Source of the DNA: UBA12077 sp963665525
Lineage (GTDB): Bacteria > Bacteroidota > Bacteroidia > Bacteroidales > UBA12077
Assembly: GCA_963665525.1 (NCBI GenBank)
Contig: OY762280.1
Location: forward strand, 4,340,001 to 4,404,000
Length of the DNA stretch: 64,000 bases
Direction of reading: 5' to 3'
Position numbers and translations under genes: made by a program. Below, piece after piece: positions 28,401 to 33,791 of this stretch; the first letter of the stretch is position 1; every line of letters starts with the position of its first letter. The notes under the pieces were generated by a model that did not search any database, had not been told where the DNA came from, and saw only the letters and a list, made by a program, of their open reading frames with translations.

Positions 28401-31367
28401 AATAATGGTTTTGTAATAAATTCAGGTTCTACCTTAGATGTTACAGCTACCGATTACGACCTAAATATTAAAGGAAACTGGACAAATAATGGAACATTCT
28501 TAGCTCAAGATGGAATAGTGAATTTTAGTGCTTCATCGGGGACAAAAATTATTAGTTCAGGCTCTTCACCATTTAATGATATAGAAATTGATGCTAATGG
28601 AGTTACTTATCAGCTATCTGAAGATATGTCAGTTGATGGTAACTTTGATTTAACTGATGGTACTTTTGATTTTAATGGTAATACATTAAATATGGGCGAT
28701 GGTGCTGGTAGCGACTATTTTACTATTACTGGAACTGCTACGGTTGATGAAAATGCTACTCTGGCTTTTGGAGCTAGTGCAGCGTTAAATGTAAATTCTG
28801 GAGGTATAATCAATATCGTAGGAACAGATGGTGCTAATGTGTCAACAGTAACTCGACAAAGTACAGGAACTTATTCATTCGATGTTAATAGTGGAGGTAC
28901 GATAAATGCGAAATACTACTTATTTGAATATATGGATGCCGATGGTATTTATGTCCATAATGGAGCAACTGTGGGTAGTTCAAATGATTTCTCAGATGGT
29001 ACATTTGCCAATGGTTCAGCATCAGGGACATCTCTAAAACTAGAAAATGATGTTGCTATTGGTGAATACATTGATAATGTAGTGTTCAATACAGGGTCAT
29101 TATATAATGTTACCAGAACAACAGGTACAAATGAGATTTTCTTCTCCGATGCATCAGGGCCATTAGGAACCTATGAATATGAATTAGACGATTTAGGAAG
29201 TCCTGATGCAAGTAACGGTTTATTGCGTTGGTCATACATTAATACGAATATCTGGGATGGTGATCAGGGTGATAATGATTGGCATAATCCTTTAAACTGG
29301 TCTGCAGGCCAAGTACCAGATTTAACTAAGAATGCAATTATTCCAAATGTTGCATTCGATCCGATAATTTCAACTGGATCTGCAGAAGCGAAACGTTTAT
29401 CTCTAGAACCTGGAGCAACTTTAACTATAAACAATCAAGATTTTGATGTAGCAGAAGAATTTTATTATGAAGGTGATGTTATAGCTATTGGTAGCCCAAC
29501 AATTACAGTTGGTGATAATTGGACAAGTTCTTCCGGATCGTTTACTCCAGCAAATTCAACTATTGAATTAAATAGTGCTTCCGGAACACGAGATATAACA
29601 ATTGGTTCAGATAGTTTTTATAACCTAGAGATTAATACAGGAGGTACATATCAGTTTACTAGCGATGTAACAATAGAAAATAACTTAACTATAACAACAG
29701 GAACATTAAGTTCAAACAACTATGATATTGAAATAGGGGGAAGTTGGAGTAATAATGGTAATTATACTGAAGGAATTGGTATAGTTACATTTATAGCTTC
29801 ATCTGGTACTGTTGATATTGATAATGATGCAGATTCATTCTACGACTTAGTAATTAATAGTGGCAATGGATCGGGAACTGCTACTTTTAGATTACAAGAT
29901 AATGTAGATATATCAAATGATTTAACTATTACTAAAGGTACTTTAGATTTATCTTCCGATGGTGGAACAACAAGTTATAACTTAACTGTTGATGAAAGGT
30001 TGACAAATACCGGTGGTTCATTATTGGGTAGAGATGGATTAATTCAAGTAGGAGAAAATTGGTTAATAACAGGTTCCGGGGTATTTACATGTGGGAATAG
30101 TACTGTTGAGTTAACTTCTAATGCAGGTACCAGAACAGTTGATCCTGGATCAAGTAATTTTTATAATTTAACATTAAGTGGCATTGCGATTTTTAGATTA
30201 TCTGAAAATACAGTAATTGAAAATGATTTAAGTATCAATAGTGGAACATTAGATATGTCAAGTTCTCCTTCTTATGATTTATGGGTTGGTGGCAATTGGA
30301 CAAATACAGGTTACTTTAATGAGCGAACAAGTATCGTTACCTTAAATGGAGGAAATCAAATCCTTACAAATGCTAGTGGAGAAACGTTCTATACTGTTGT
30401 TATAAACAATACTGATTTAACTCTTGCTACTGGTGATATGAATATTACAAACACTCTAAATATGACATCCGGTGATATTTTAGCTGGTGCTAATAGAGTT
30501 ACTTTAGGAACAAGTACTGCAAATATCGGAACATTTACTTATACATCAGGTACAATTGTCGGTGAGTTTGAAAGATGGTTAAATGCCCTTGGTACAGATT
30601 ATATATTTCCAGTTGGAACAGTAACAAATAATAATGTTGCAACATTTAGGTTTTTAGCAGGATTAACTTCAGGATCGTTAGTTGTTGAGTTTGTTGCTTC
30701 TGACCCTGGAACAACAGGGCTTCCATTGGATGATGGCGGATATATTGTAAACAATATGTTCCCCGATGGTTATTGGGATGTTACTGCATTGAACTCTTTA
30801 GCTTGTACTGATTACAATCTAACACTAGATGGTACTGGATTTACAAGTACATTTACTATCGATGCTGATACAAGAATAATGAAACGTACAAACGGAGGAA
30901 GCTGGGATTTAACAAATGCAGGTTCTCATTCTGCAGCTTCTAACCCAATTTGTTATCGAACGGGTATAAATGGAATATCTGGTTCCAGCACACAATTTGG
31001 TTTAGCTCTGAGAGATTGTATGGGGGGTACAATAGACCATCCAACTACAACAGTATGTTCTAGTGATGATCCTGCTGCATTTACTAATACAGAATCTCCT
31101 TCTGGTGGAACTGGGTACACTTATACTTGGCAATATACAACTGTTTTAACAGCTGTGCCAGGTGATGCAAACTGGACAGATATTGGAGGTTCTAATTCAT
31201 TAACATACGATCCTGGAACGTTAACAGATACTACCATGTTTGTAAGAAAAGCTGAAGCAGCTTCAGGATGTGTTGGAGCTCAGTATTCTAATACAGTTAC
31301 TATCACTGTTAATTTAAAACCTGCTACTGGACCATTATATCACATTAATAATAACTATGGTATATAA
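13428..31367 (+). CDS. Giant exported beta-strand-repeat protein (5,979 residues)
   Basis: A single open frame of 17,940 bases. It starts with a short signal peptide (about 1-20) and is rich in Asn, Asp, Gly, Thr and Ser, poor in charged and Cys residues, as in beta-helix surface adhesins. Visible architecture: seven Trp-rich entry modules of the form W..NW..G.VP...D.(A/V)I at about residues 31, 429, 1572 (weak), 2925, 4060, 4842 and 5274; long runs of short repeats (GNWTNNGTFT..GTVTFNGT, then FYNL..; DVTVNGDLTI); four copies of a (Y/V)(I/V)RGVNNFP-like module near 1993, 3272, 3445 and 4418; five closing blocks listed separately; and a final Ig-like module (about 5863-5979). No type IX sorting domain is evident at the C-terminus. 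Probably a surface or matrix protein; ligand unknown. Confidence 0.9.
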   Translation: MLKKGILSFYLLIVSLYIYSQTNFIGGGGDNNWDTPGNWSAGIPGPTDDVIITDGVTVDVNVDGQCASLTFADNAATTTLNINPGITLTVSGDVNFGDPTVDFAHQYLNVDDGNLVADNIYWVNTGSNDQDAQLWLSDGNVTVAGDILGAEDAGQRNRVDCSPGGVNGTGTITVGDRFYSTDNGGGFFDRGLSTVVFNGTVDQTIFNYQYYSLTVQNSGLKSLRNNTYVRGNLTIDAVLNLNGFYARVFTDRTIQTTTSFGPSAMIDLQNGGYLWFEGNDATDYQIEYPIGYGSNYNPLIISTIAGTDLNGDLYIRLFDQKHPLTDGTDNALTKYWDISSAGLTITSTTGSLTYSDEDAQAPITEGNLITRGRLGSAGWLTDEVGTNYNHGTNQITWTAISTLEGSWTLGESSGCFDITLPDKYTVAAGDWNTGSIWNGGTVPAAGDDVAILHAVSLNTAPTVGNLEVLSIGNLYLNNQNITVQGTTDIYGILRDVNGTNGLTRTFQDKITVHSGGTFTCTVDRRTFNFEGGIENNGIFEITNPNVVDVNFNSASQIISGSESPVIDGTITIASGLTLTNQVSEATNGLIIEGIVNGADGTATLVNETRLSFLRNTASFGTAGIFDANSTLGNTVIYNSNVDQYIVNTIYQDLILIDGDSNGSNKVLSGNTTVNGNFILQANTDFFPVSYDLDVNGTATIKDRIYDNNLAGTCTFNGNAVIDGATFDGSTDGNIIFDGTLTALTSGFTVDRCNFTLNPSLTIPSGVVVSIIDGNGTKTFNDITVENGGDWSNTGNSAITISGDLTVNTGATFSQGTGIYTFDGTSKSIGGTISDIDFQAMIIDGTITNDIADIDVVGSITISSGSFTNNGDISFGNDINVDAGSYINNSITSVVDDLTGAGTLTQGTNSTLYIGDNASVTTFDASANPNTVDYNGDADQNVNGGTYHHLIVRDGNTNNSSQTLVGDVTVNGDFTVATLTYFDPMTFDFTVNGTSIIAGVFDDDNVVGTSNLQDVDLSGGAIAGGAIGVINILGNLTMPTGDGIIGQADVTVSGSTTVPSGNTLTFNNANGTKTFLGDVLLNGNWTNSGNESFTFSGDFTVNNTSTFTQGNGTYTFDGTAKELNGTTAGIDLQTLVIDGTITNNISDIDVLTDITINSGSFTNEGDVSTIDDIIVTAGTFINNNTVYAGDDISGAGTFTQGDNSYLTIVDAAVLNTFNTAANGNTVEYYSTGGTDIRGNIYHHLIISQVGGATRYLDNAESTITVNGDLTVSDDAILIYQRYTAQTLNVLGDLSGTGTIYFDVRNSVHNLNLSGANNSIGGFTVNGGNDFTIDYNGADQQVISANNYDLLTISGSGTKTMQGDVTANDIVNVSAGLLDLDSHVLTTSSSVNIASGATLEVDENAQLLIADGQTLTNSGTLSVVGTSGNEAIVTINGVGNYYISQPTAGAEINAQYYQFNYLNDGIVISDGSINATNNFSNGSFSNCIGIQYINTTGIDVSGIGNISNVVFNAGPTYNVSRISGTGTMTFADATGALSGENFDNDNGNPGTLIDWSYPGSTYYSQGNLPAGLTSSWNTDPGGSGSNPASVTDGLATLIVQDGHTITLDNNGDIDVLALQVGEGTSGIFRIGEDGTQRTLTIREALDVQAGALLNVVSSGAPSHEIIIYGNITNDGAINLRTTSSNVANTEFYGVSTLVSGTTAPIFNDVTFKSGSNITASVSLDIDNNIILEDNSVFQDGGISHYIANNWTADGTASMTGNGTIVFDGLVNTIENGTAASFTFYNLIFNGGTAGSIQEDIIVTNSFEIDNSTTVSIADYLVNIGGDFTVNSGSTYSQSDNTTTFDGTTVQALDFSGDVTFYNLTFSNGGANAKSISGNINADNLVTINSGSTADGGGTHIINNGLKIDGTCNFSGIINLTGGDLYTYDAGNTINLGTAELLIDGTVYLSYGGLATSLQLNVFNDVNVNSNLVLNNNTNIVGQVGNVFKLNAGTRLYIRGVNNFPTGFGNYSLAYNSRVEYDAGFDQTVRGNITYGFLRLELNGNKTVDGPLDVDNQLQLYDNIILDLQNYDHAFANDILNEAGGCTISGASANVNLDAENADQTVQAGTYSFNNLSITLSGGTTSRTKIFNSGSTITINGDFDISNALGSPSLFLTIDFNDNGIGGTPNNFNLGSYCQFNTSNTTFDVSAMNKFGGSITLDPTTIFYYELNGAQNIAGGFTYGNLTFNGGDKTATSALDIDGDISQTANTPVFYDGGFTHTIEGDWLLNNTNWYTQTSATGTIVFDGVDHDIQGFNFNNIILSNSGTATLQNNLNIYGNLIVNNGSTLEAGTRNINIGGNWLINPTALFTQEDDGVTTFNGPVNQDLTSNASSYFGDLTIDKPNAVGNQTVTVLSELHVNDYFRINTDAGVLDISNQDAYFGGYFYIYNNTVEAGSPLIATNSTVTFNGTDAQYIKNYDLSDLTFNNLIFTGGGDKEIDYENTIPSSRIVDVDGDFTIVSSNVDGNGFGDGGVDINVQGNWSNTGTFTHGAARTVTFDGGNQNISSSEFGSVTFSGTDTKDLLGNITLLGDLLIEAGVTLDANSNNITLAGDWDNDAVGSVYTPGTGTVTFEGNTSDIFAGTGAGKSFYNLTANKNAGQTTDLETDIDVDNDLTISLGYLRTQTFDIWVGGDFVVSGGIFNHNNNSSVLTLDASSGPVTFDPGASGTTFRGVEINAPGVTYNVLNDFTISQNQDFTLTDGYFNLNGNNINVNTGGQTIAINGGTFDVDEGASISFNGNAQQINIAGGTFRLVGTSGSNATLTRIGGNGYFVNQTSGTFHAQYYRVEGTDGITISGGTIDGTNNLSNGVFTNGEGNAYLTLTGLNFADYSATNVLFNTGPTYNVSRTSGTGVITFEDAFGSLAGENYDEDDADPGTLILWTFPTGFFWDAGDLTDSEDWNRGDNWSGNVVPTNANNVILNHDYVAGAYNVKITAANADAYRLTLDDQSSANGITLILENGYDLNVEENINIGTNTTLTQTDNTNTITVGQNYVNDGTLNNGTSTITFNGPAGSYTISTGGSGVAKSFYNFIINATDATYNLSDVLDVDGNLTVTDGTFDLGGGANDITVGGNWTIDLVNGATFVHSSADVTLDGNDQTIDGGTFYNLITATGGTKTLLTNIDVDNNMEIGALTTFDAQGNSIYVGNDWTNDGSFTQTGLGAVIFDGTGGQNVDNGTVATDFNYLTFSNGGGKIFYNSSNVNADLTINNGSGAVDVNTYTITGVGGSNTFTNEETVYIRGVNNFPSGFETISLASNSVIDYLGIIDQTIYSITYGNLRLRSNGATTTKTADGDIVILGWLDMDNDVLTTLDMDANSADMTIAGNIYAAGDDIVWGTGTSTITHNGADWNIDPDLVTFNNMILAGSGNKWLQSDKTVTGNVTVQNGVYLRMYQNNDRSLPHTMTGAAGKIFTLENGARCYSAIDDATGPAAPTNFGTYNIDDNSNYYLFSPDGVNQTLYTGNSIQYGNLYFYGIKNVTSDGIATLDVDGEFDMNTSTYVDNGQDMELGGSFIYFTNYTPSASTVTVNLNGNIDQRISDDLNNTIDIGTLVCSGSATKTLCDGNDILNISGDVTINAGVDVTSTEIINFSGTNWTNNGTFSHTAQYLNFNGTADQFINPGVSDPANYFFDLYFDNPNTVTFIANGADVNDDFTINTGTVDLGALSHTIADDIVNTTGGTLTSNLADVTLDGDGQLINTPAFAAANISMTGSGTKRMYSDWTISGDLTIDPGVTLNTSDNVIPTYYDLYVGGNWTNDGTFTDNTSTVTFYGSASPINIQSGGSNFYNVDFNPGAAVTYNLTSASTRIARTMDIQTDATLNINSNTLILGSNRGDGKTYTIDGTLLVNENAYLLFNNQNSQSIVNVNGILQVVGTDASNIATISREVAGVGGSETQINILSGGTLAAQYYLIEYLQDAGLIMQAGSILDATNNLSNGIWSNIRTVAGVCYINMECDYAGGVIDNITFNYAGTPTQGNHFNVRRNAAAATITFDNVLGNLGSFLYEDDDEVTPAYLTGLLRWPAPTETNWTGAVNTDWHVAGNWDNGVPTALVDAIIPNRSNDPIISNADAECKNLTITDGNLRIESDRRLDAEGDVTIGTGANVGLLTVTTSNTILEVGGSWTRGTNGIFNHGSGTVVFNSGSGSATILPLTSDFYKVQFDNAASTFTLSGSTINFDGDFEILNGIVNPGTNNYTYNIQGDFNNSGGTFNPTQGGVTNGTVVFNGTTDQNITGGVFHNLTIEGSANKITNGVTTIDNTTTINSTLMANTGSNIDFNGDVTINVGGAFNDGDENHTFTGQNWTGDGSYAGSGTVEFDRTSNDQYIYGGTFYNLDLNSNTESVNLMGDVTINNDLTIRAGVIDLDLDTYQIINSSGTGTFTMEDGTFMYVSGANNFPANFGAYSLYSTTRVYYDGTMDQSVAAVSYGSIYLDNANTKSLTGDIIIQDDLIFYNDVTLDATANNYNIEIGDNWDNDQSAGVFVPHGGEVEFNGSDANQNIYIGVLASNEFYDLTVNNSGGGDINFNSNVVYTINNNIHVTNGRLDGAGRTIYVGGDLLATGGGTFATNSTYILNSSGSGSHQVGTNRSTLLNLTIDSPGGATYVAQDDISINGDFNLDAGTFNGNGQYISLGNGTADIISIVGTYQISPGGTLGIGNGTSLTVDAAGTLEAVGTTSNIVTISNNASGGRYNFTVNGTIAAEYYLFEYMSSGGIYLSGTSTIDATNHFSNGTFTRGANSGQLFRVENTQSFTGNDSIYDVSFPINPGGSAANVTKNSAASGTLEFYNATGAFSGEDYDQDPGGLIIWTGPVTLTWVGTVSTNWNDVGNWSASSGPDIVPTGAEDVIIAPAVNQPILTTFGAKTANLTIQSGATLTFNTPADGGVNDLDVNGDLNIDGTLWMISSNDYISVEGNWTRTGTVTMNGNVTFDGSGGSKSINNGNTAFYNLTIAGTSVYQLAANTTINNGFVINSGSTLDVTATDYDLNIKGNWTNNGTFLAQDGIVNFSASSGTKIISSGSSPFNDIEIDANGVTYQLSEDMSVDGNFDLTDGTFDFNGNTLNMGDGAGSDYFTITGTATVDENATLAFGASAALNVNSGGIINIVGTDGANVSTVTRQSTGTYSFDVNSGGTINAKYYLFEYMDADGIYVHNGATVGSSNDFSDGTFANGSASGTSLKLENDVAIGEYIDNVVFNTGSLYNVTRTTGTNEIFFSDASGPLGTYEYELDDLGSPDASNGLLRWSYINTNIWDGDQGDNDWHNPLNWSAGQVPDLTKNAIIPNVAFDPIISTGSAEAKRLSLEPGATLTINNQDFDVAEEFYYEGDVIAIGSPTITVGDNWTSSSGSFTPANSTIELNSASGTRDITIGSDSFYNLEINTGGTYQFTSDVTIENNLTITTGTLSSNNYDIEIGGSWSNNGNYTEGIGIVTFIASSGTVDIDNDADSFYDLVINSGNGSGTATFRLQDNVDISNDLTITKGTLDLSSDGGTTSYNLTVDERLTNTGGSLLGRDGLIQVGENWLITGSGVFTCGNSTVELTSNAGTRTVDPGSSNFYNLTLSGIAIFRLSENTVIENDLSINSGTLDMSSSPSYDLWVGGNWTNTGYFNERTSIVTLNGGNQILTNASGETFYTVVINNTDLTLATGDMNITNTLNMTSGDILAGANRVTLGTSTANIGTFTYTSGTIVGEFERWLNALGTDYIFPVGTVTNNNVATFRFLAGLTSGSLVVEFVASDPGTTGLPLDDGGYIVNNMFPDGYWDVTALNSLACTDYNLTLDGTGFTSTFTIDADTRIMKRTNGGSWDLTNAGSHSAASNPICYRTGINGISGSSTQFGLALRDCMGGTIDHPTTTVCSSDDPAAFTNTESPSGGTGYTYTWQYTTVLTAVPGDANWTDIGGSNSLTYDPGTLTDTTMFVRKAEAASGCVGAQYSNTVTITVNLKPATGPLYHINNNYGI
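17620..18090 (+). repeat. Closing block 1 of the giant protein
   Basis: About 157 codons: VDENAQL, then VVGTSGNEA, AQYYQFNYL, ATNNFSNGSF, AGPTYNVSRISGTG, GALSGENFDND and GTLIDW. Immediately followed by a weak Trp-rich entry module. Boundaries are approximate. Confidence 0.7.
21718..22185 (+). repeat. Closing block 2 of the giant protein
   Basis: Same order of motifs as block 1: VDEGASI, LVGTSGSNAT, HAQYYRVEG, GTNNLSNGVF, TGPTYNVSRTSGTG, GSLAGENYDEDD and GTLILW, then the entry module at about 22200. Boundaries are approximate. Confidence 0.7.
25056..25595 (+). repeat. Closing block 3 of the giant protein
   Basis: VNENAYLLF, VVGTDASNIATI, AAQYYLIEYL, ATNNLSNGIW, HFNVRRNAAA, LGNLGSFLYEDDDE and GLLRW, then an entry module at about 25605. 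More diverged than blocks 1 and 2. Boundaries are approximate. Confidence 0.7.
27450..27945 (+). repeat. Closing block 4 of the giant protein
   Basis: LEAVGTTSNIVTIS, AAEYYLFEYM, ATNHFSNGTF, NVTKNSAASGTLEF, GAFSGEDYDQD and GLIIW, then an entry module at about 27952. Boundaries are approximate. Confidence 0.7.
28730..29245 (+). repeat. Closing block 5 of the giant protein
   Basis: VDENATLAF, IVGTDGANVSTV, NAKYYLFEYM, SSNDFSDGTF, LYNVTRTTGTNEI, GPLGTYEYELDD and GLLRW, then the last entry module at about 29247. Only about 0.8 kb separates blocks 4 and 5, against 2-4 kb for the others, so units vary in length. Boundaries are approximate. Confidence 0.7.
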
Positions 31368-31385
31368 TTCTAAAATGATAAAGAA

Positions 31386-32003
31386 ATGAAATACTTAAGT
31401 ATTCTGATTATTTTGTCTTCGATGATAAACTCAGGAGTGAATGCTCAAAATAGAATTAATATAGATTCTTTAAAGAATGAAATTCTGAACGAAGTAAAGG
31501 TTTATGTTAATCAATCAAACCTTGAATCAGATAAAGACATTCAAGAACTTCGTAATGAAATTAAGCAATTATTAGAAGTTAATACAAATGTGCTATCAAG
31601 TGACGCTGTTATTGAATTATCAAATTCTGCACAGAGAGAGGCTGTTCAAGCATCTAGTGAGATTATAGATGGAAGATTAGAAAAATTGTTAATGGAAGTT
31701 GAACAAATGATTAAACAAGTTAGCAGTAGTTTAAATAATGAGATCATACAGCTTATTAATGAATCAGATCATAATAATATAGATGAATATGAAAAGCTAA
31801 TTCATACATCAGAGGAAAAAATGGTTAGACGAATAACTGAGCTCATTGATAATAAATATTCGGAGATGCATCTTATTGTTACTGAAAAAATAGAAGGTGA
31901 AAATCAAAATTTAATAGATAAAGTTAATGAACAGAGTGATTTAATTTCAGATTTACTTAAAAGAGTAGCAGAACTTGAAAAAAGTATAATGGAAAAGGAT
32001 TAA
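31386..32003 (+). CDS. Secreted/periplasmic coiled-coil protein coupled to the giant gene
   Basis: 205 residues: signal peptide (about 1-20, ending VNAQ), then almost continuous heptad-like helix from residue 24 to the end, with many Glu, Lys, Ile and Leu and ending RVAELEKSIMEKD. There is no Cys and no second hydrophobic segment. It starts 18 bases after the giant gene stop, so the two are almost certainly one transcript. I do not recognise a family. The context suggests a chaperone, anchor or secretion partner for the giant protein, but this is inference only. Confidence 0.75.
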   Translation: MKYLSILIILSSMINSGVNAQNRINIDSLKNEILNEVKVYVNQSNLESDKDIQELRNEIKQLLEVNTNVLSSDAVIELSNSAQREAVQASSEIIDGRLEKLLMEVEQMIKQVSSSLNNEIIQLINESDHNNIDEYEKLIHTSEEKMVRRITELIDNKYSEMHLIVTEKIEGENQNLIDKVNEQSDLISDLLKRVAELEKSIMEKD

Positions 32004-32083
32004 GGTGATGCAACAATTTGACGCATCTCTGAATTTACCTTTACATCTCTATAGGATTTTGTAATAAATTCATATAAACATTT

Positions 32084-32299
32084 AAGTTTATTGTCTTAAA
32101 TCATATTGGTGATTTCCCTGGAGCTGCTGTAGTTGAGATTCTTGAAAATGATAAAGTTATAGCTACCAATTATGTGAATGGTAAATATTATGAAAAGTTT
32201 ATGTTTAAATGTACTAAAACAGGGTTTTACGATATATTAATTCACTTCGAAGATAATCAGCTAGGGTCTTCTCTTATAAAGTTATTTTTAGTACAATAA
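32084..32299 (+). pseudogene. 5'-truncated copy of the 12658 gene
   Basis: Matches codon 61 to the stop of the 12658-13053 gene with 201/216 identical bases and no indels. Only two amino acids differ (Thr to Ile, Val to Ile). An in-frame TAA at 32075-32077 directly precedes the homologous part and there is no start codon or signal peptide, so this is a remnant. It lies 80 bases after the coiled-coil gene. The reading frame is intact and most differences are silent, so it diverged under selection or was copied recently. Confidence 0.9.
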
Positions 32300-32337
32300 T
32301 ATTTTATCTCTAGGATTAATTAAATTCTCATTTTTAT

Positions 32338-33465
32338 TTAATTAGCTAGCTTAAAAAAGGATATTAATGCAGATAGCTGTTTGGCTTGATTTGCTAATTG
32401 TTTTGAATTTGAAACAATTTCTTCCGCAGTGGCAGCATTGTTTTGAGACACCTGATTAAGTTCCTGTATAGCATTATTTATTTGATCTGCTCCAGAATTT
32501 TGTTCTATACTGGAAGCCGTGATTTCACGCACTAAATCAGAAGATTTTTGTATGTCGGGTAATAAATCATTGATCATTTGATTTGAATTTTGGGTGATCT
32601 CTAAATTTTCTTTTGCCAATGAATTGATTTCTTCAGCAGCAATGTTGCTTTTTTCTGCAAGTTTCTTTACTTCTGATGCGACAACAGCAAAACCTTTGCC
32701 ATGTTCTCCAGCACGGGCAGCTTCTACAGCTGCATTTAAAGCAAGTATGTTGGTTTGAAATGCAATATCATTTATAATAGCAATTTTTTGAGATATTTGA
32801 TTTACCGAATCAAAAGTATTTTGACTGGCCTGACTAACAGTGATCATTTTGCTTCGAGAGGTCTCAGATATAGTTTCGGTTTGTTTAGCGTTATCTGTAT
32901 TGTGCATAATACTAGAAGCCATCTGTTCTACCGATGAAGAAACTTCTTCATTTGACGATGCTTGTTCATTAGCACTCTGTGAAAGTTGATGCGAAACAGA
33001 AGAAAGTTCTTCACTTGCCTTCGTAACCTCTTTTGTGGTTTTATTGATCTCATGTATAATATTTGAATACTGTTTATTAATTTCTTTAATTGAATGAGCT
33101 AGTTCTCCAATTTCATCTTTTCGGGTTAAAAAATGCTTATGAGGGCTAATAGAAATATCTCCTTCAGAAATAGATTTTATAATTTTTGATAATTTCTCAA
33201 TTTTCCTTAGATCTTTAATAATCATTAAAAAACCTGTTATTATGATAAAGATTCCTAATGGACCCATCCAGATCATTGCTTTTGCATTGGTGCTTGATCC
33301 ATTAATAAAAGACATGACCGAAATAGTATCTAAAAGTACTATTACAATAAGACCTATTTTAAAGGTTAGAGATTTTTTGAATAGAATTCGAAATAACATA
33401 ATTGAAATAGGAGTAACTATTCCGATTATGATTAGGATGAAGACTGCAAGTTTTGATAATTCCAT
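32338..33465 (-). CDS. Methyl-accepting chemotaxis-like protein without a periplasmic sensor domain
   Basis: 375 residues. Three hydrophobic helices (about 5-27, 33-54, 66-86) separated by very short loops replace the usual large ligand-binding domain. A HAMP-like linker (IIKSISEGDIS ... KDEIGELAHSI) and a long methyl-accepting coiled coil follow, with the canonical hairpin tip IAFQTNILALNAAVEAARAG and GKGFAVVASEVKKLAEKS. It should therefore sense membrane or cytoplasmic conditions. No che genes are in the window and chemotaxis is patchy in Bacteroidota, so its partner pathway is unknown. Convergent with the truncated gene copy on its 3' side. Confidence 0.9.
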   Translation of the reverse strand: MELSKLAVFILIIIGIVTPISIMLFRILFKKSLTFKIGLIVIVLLDTISVMSFINGSSTNAKAMIWMGPLGIFIIITGFLMIIKDLRKIEKLSKIIKSISEGDISISPHKHFLTRKDEIGELAHSIKEINKQYSNIIHEINKTTKEVTKASEELSSVSHQLSQSANEQASSNEEVSSSVEQMASSIMHNTDNAKQTETISETSRSKMITVSQASQNTFDSVNQISQKIAIINDIAFQTNILALNAAVEAARAGEHGKGFAVVASEVKKLAEKSNIAAEEINSLAKENLEITQNSNQMINDLLPDIQKSSDLVREITASSIEQNSGADQINNAIQELNQVSQNNAATAEEIVSNSKQLANQAKQLSALISFFKLAN

Positions 33466-33583
33466 AACCTAAATTTTAGTAAAAAAAAGAATAATAAGTT
33501 AATATAATATCCTAGTATATGCAATAAGTGTTTTCTGTAAATTAAAGATAATCAGACGGGTAAAGATTTGATGCGCTAAATAT

Positions 33584-33613
33584 AAAAAGCTACTCTATGT
33601 GAGTAACTTTTTT
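33584..33613. terminator. Terminator-like hairpin beside a tRNA 3'-end remnant
   Basis: Stem AAAAAG-c-TACTC / GAGTA-a-CTTTTTT with a TATGT loop and one C-A mismatch. No intact gene on either side ends here. Its position directly beyond the tRNA-like sequence at 33617 matches the tRNA-terminator order seen at 60349-60471, so it may be the original terminator of a minus-strand tRNA gene. Confidence 0.6.
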
Positions 33614-33616
33614 AGT

Positions 33617-33632
33617 CTTGTGACCCAGGGAG
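33617..33632 (-). repeat. tRNA 3'-end-like remnant, possible left attachment site
   Basis: CTTGTGACCCAGGGAG matches 15 of 16 bases of 60394-60409, which is the 3' end of tRNA-Arg(TCG) plus four flanking bases. No tRNA body follows: the adjacent bases do not form a T-arm. Duplicated tRNA 3' ends are the usual footprint of integration by tyrosine recombinases. Confidence 0.5.
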
Positions 33633-33772
33633 AATATTGCCAAAGCCTCTCAAACGCTATGAAACTCCGCCGAATGCCGCCAAAAATCGTGTCCGATACA
33701 AAATCAAGCTTCTTGAACTTTACCCATCCGGCAAAACAAGTATGTTTTACTGAAAGGTACGGATGTTAAAGG

Positions 33773-33791
33773 TTTCAGCGTAGTTTCAGAA
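33773..33791 (+). repeat. 19-bp exact repeat, left copy
   Basis: GGTTTCAGCGTAGTTTCAG, identical to 60320-60338 in the same orientation. Read on the minus strand it contains CTGAAAC twice, four bases apart. Confidence 0.8.

Noticed and set aside
13428..31367. CRISPR-like or satellite DNA repeats
   Set aside because: Repeats are protein-level, imperfect, of varying length and keep one reading frame, so they are coding repeats, not an array.
33617..33632. A complete tRNA gene at 33.6 kb
   Set aside because: Only the last 12 bases resemble a tRNA; no T-arm or anticodon arm can be formed next to it.
33633..33760. Coding remnant of an integrase or transposase in the GC-richer patch
   Set aside because: Frames on both strands are interrupted and I could not match them to any family, so only a degenerate region is reported.
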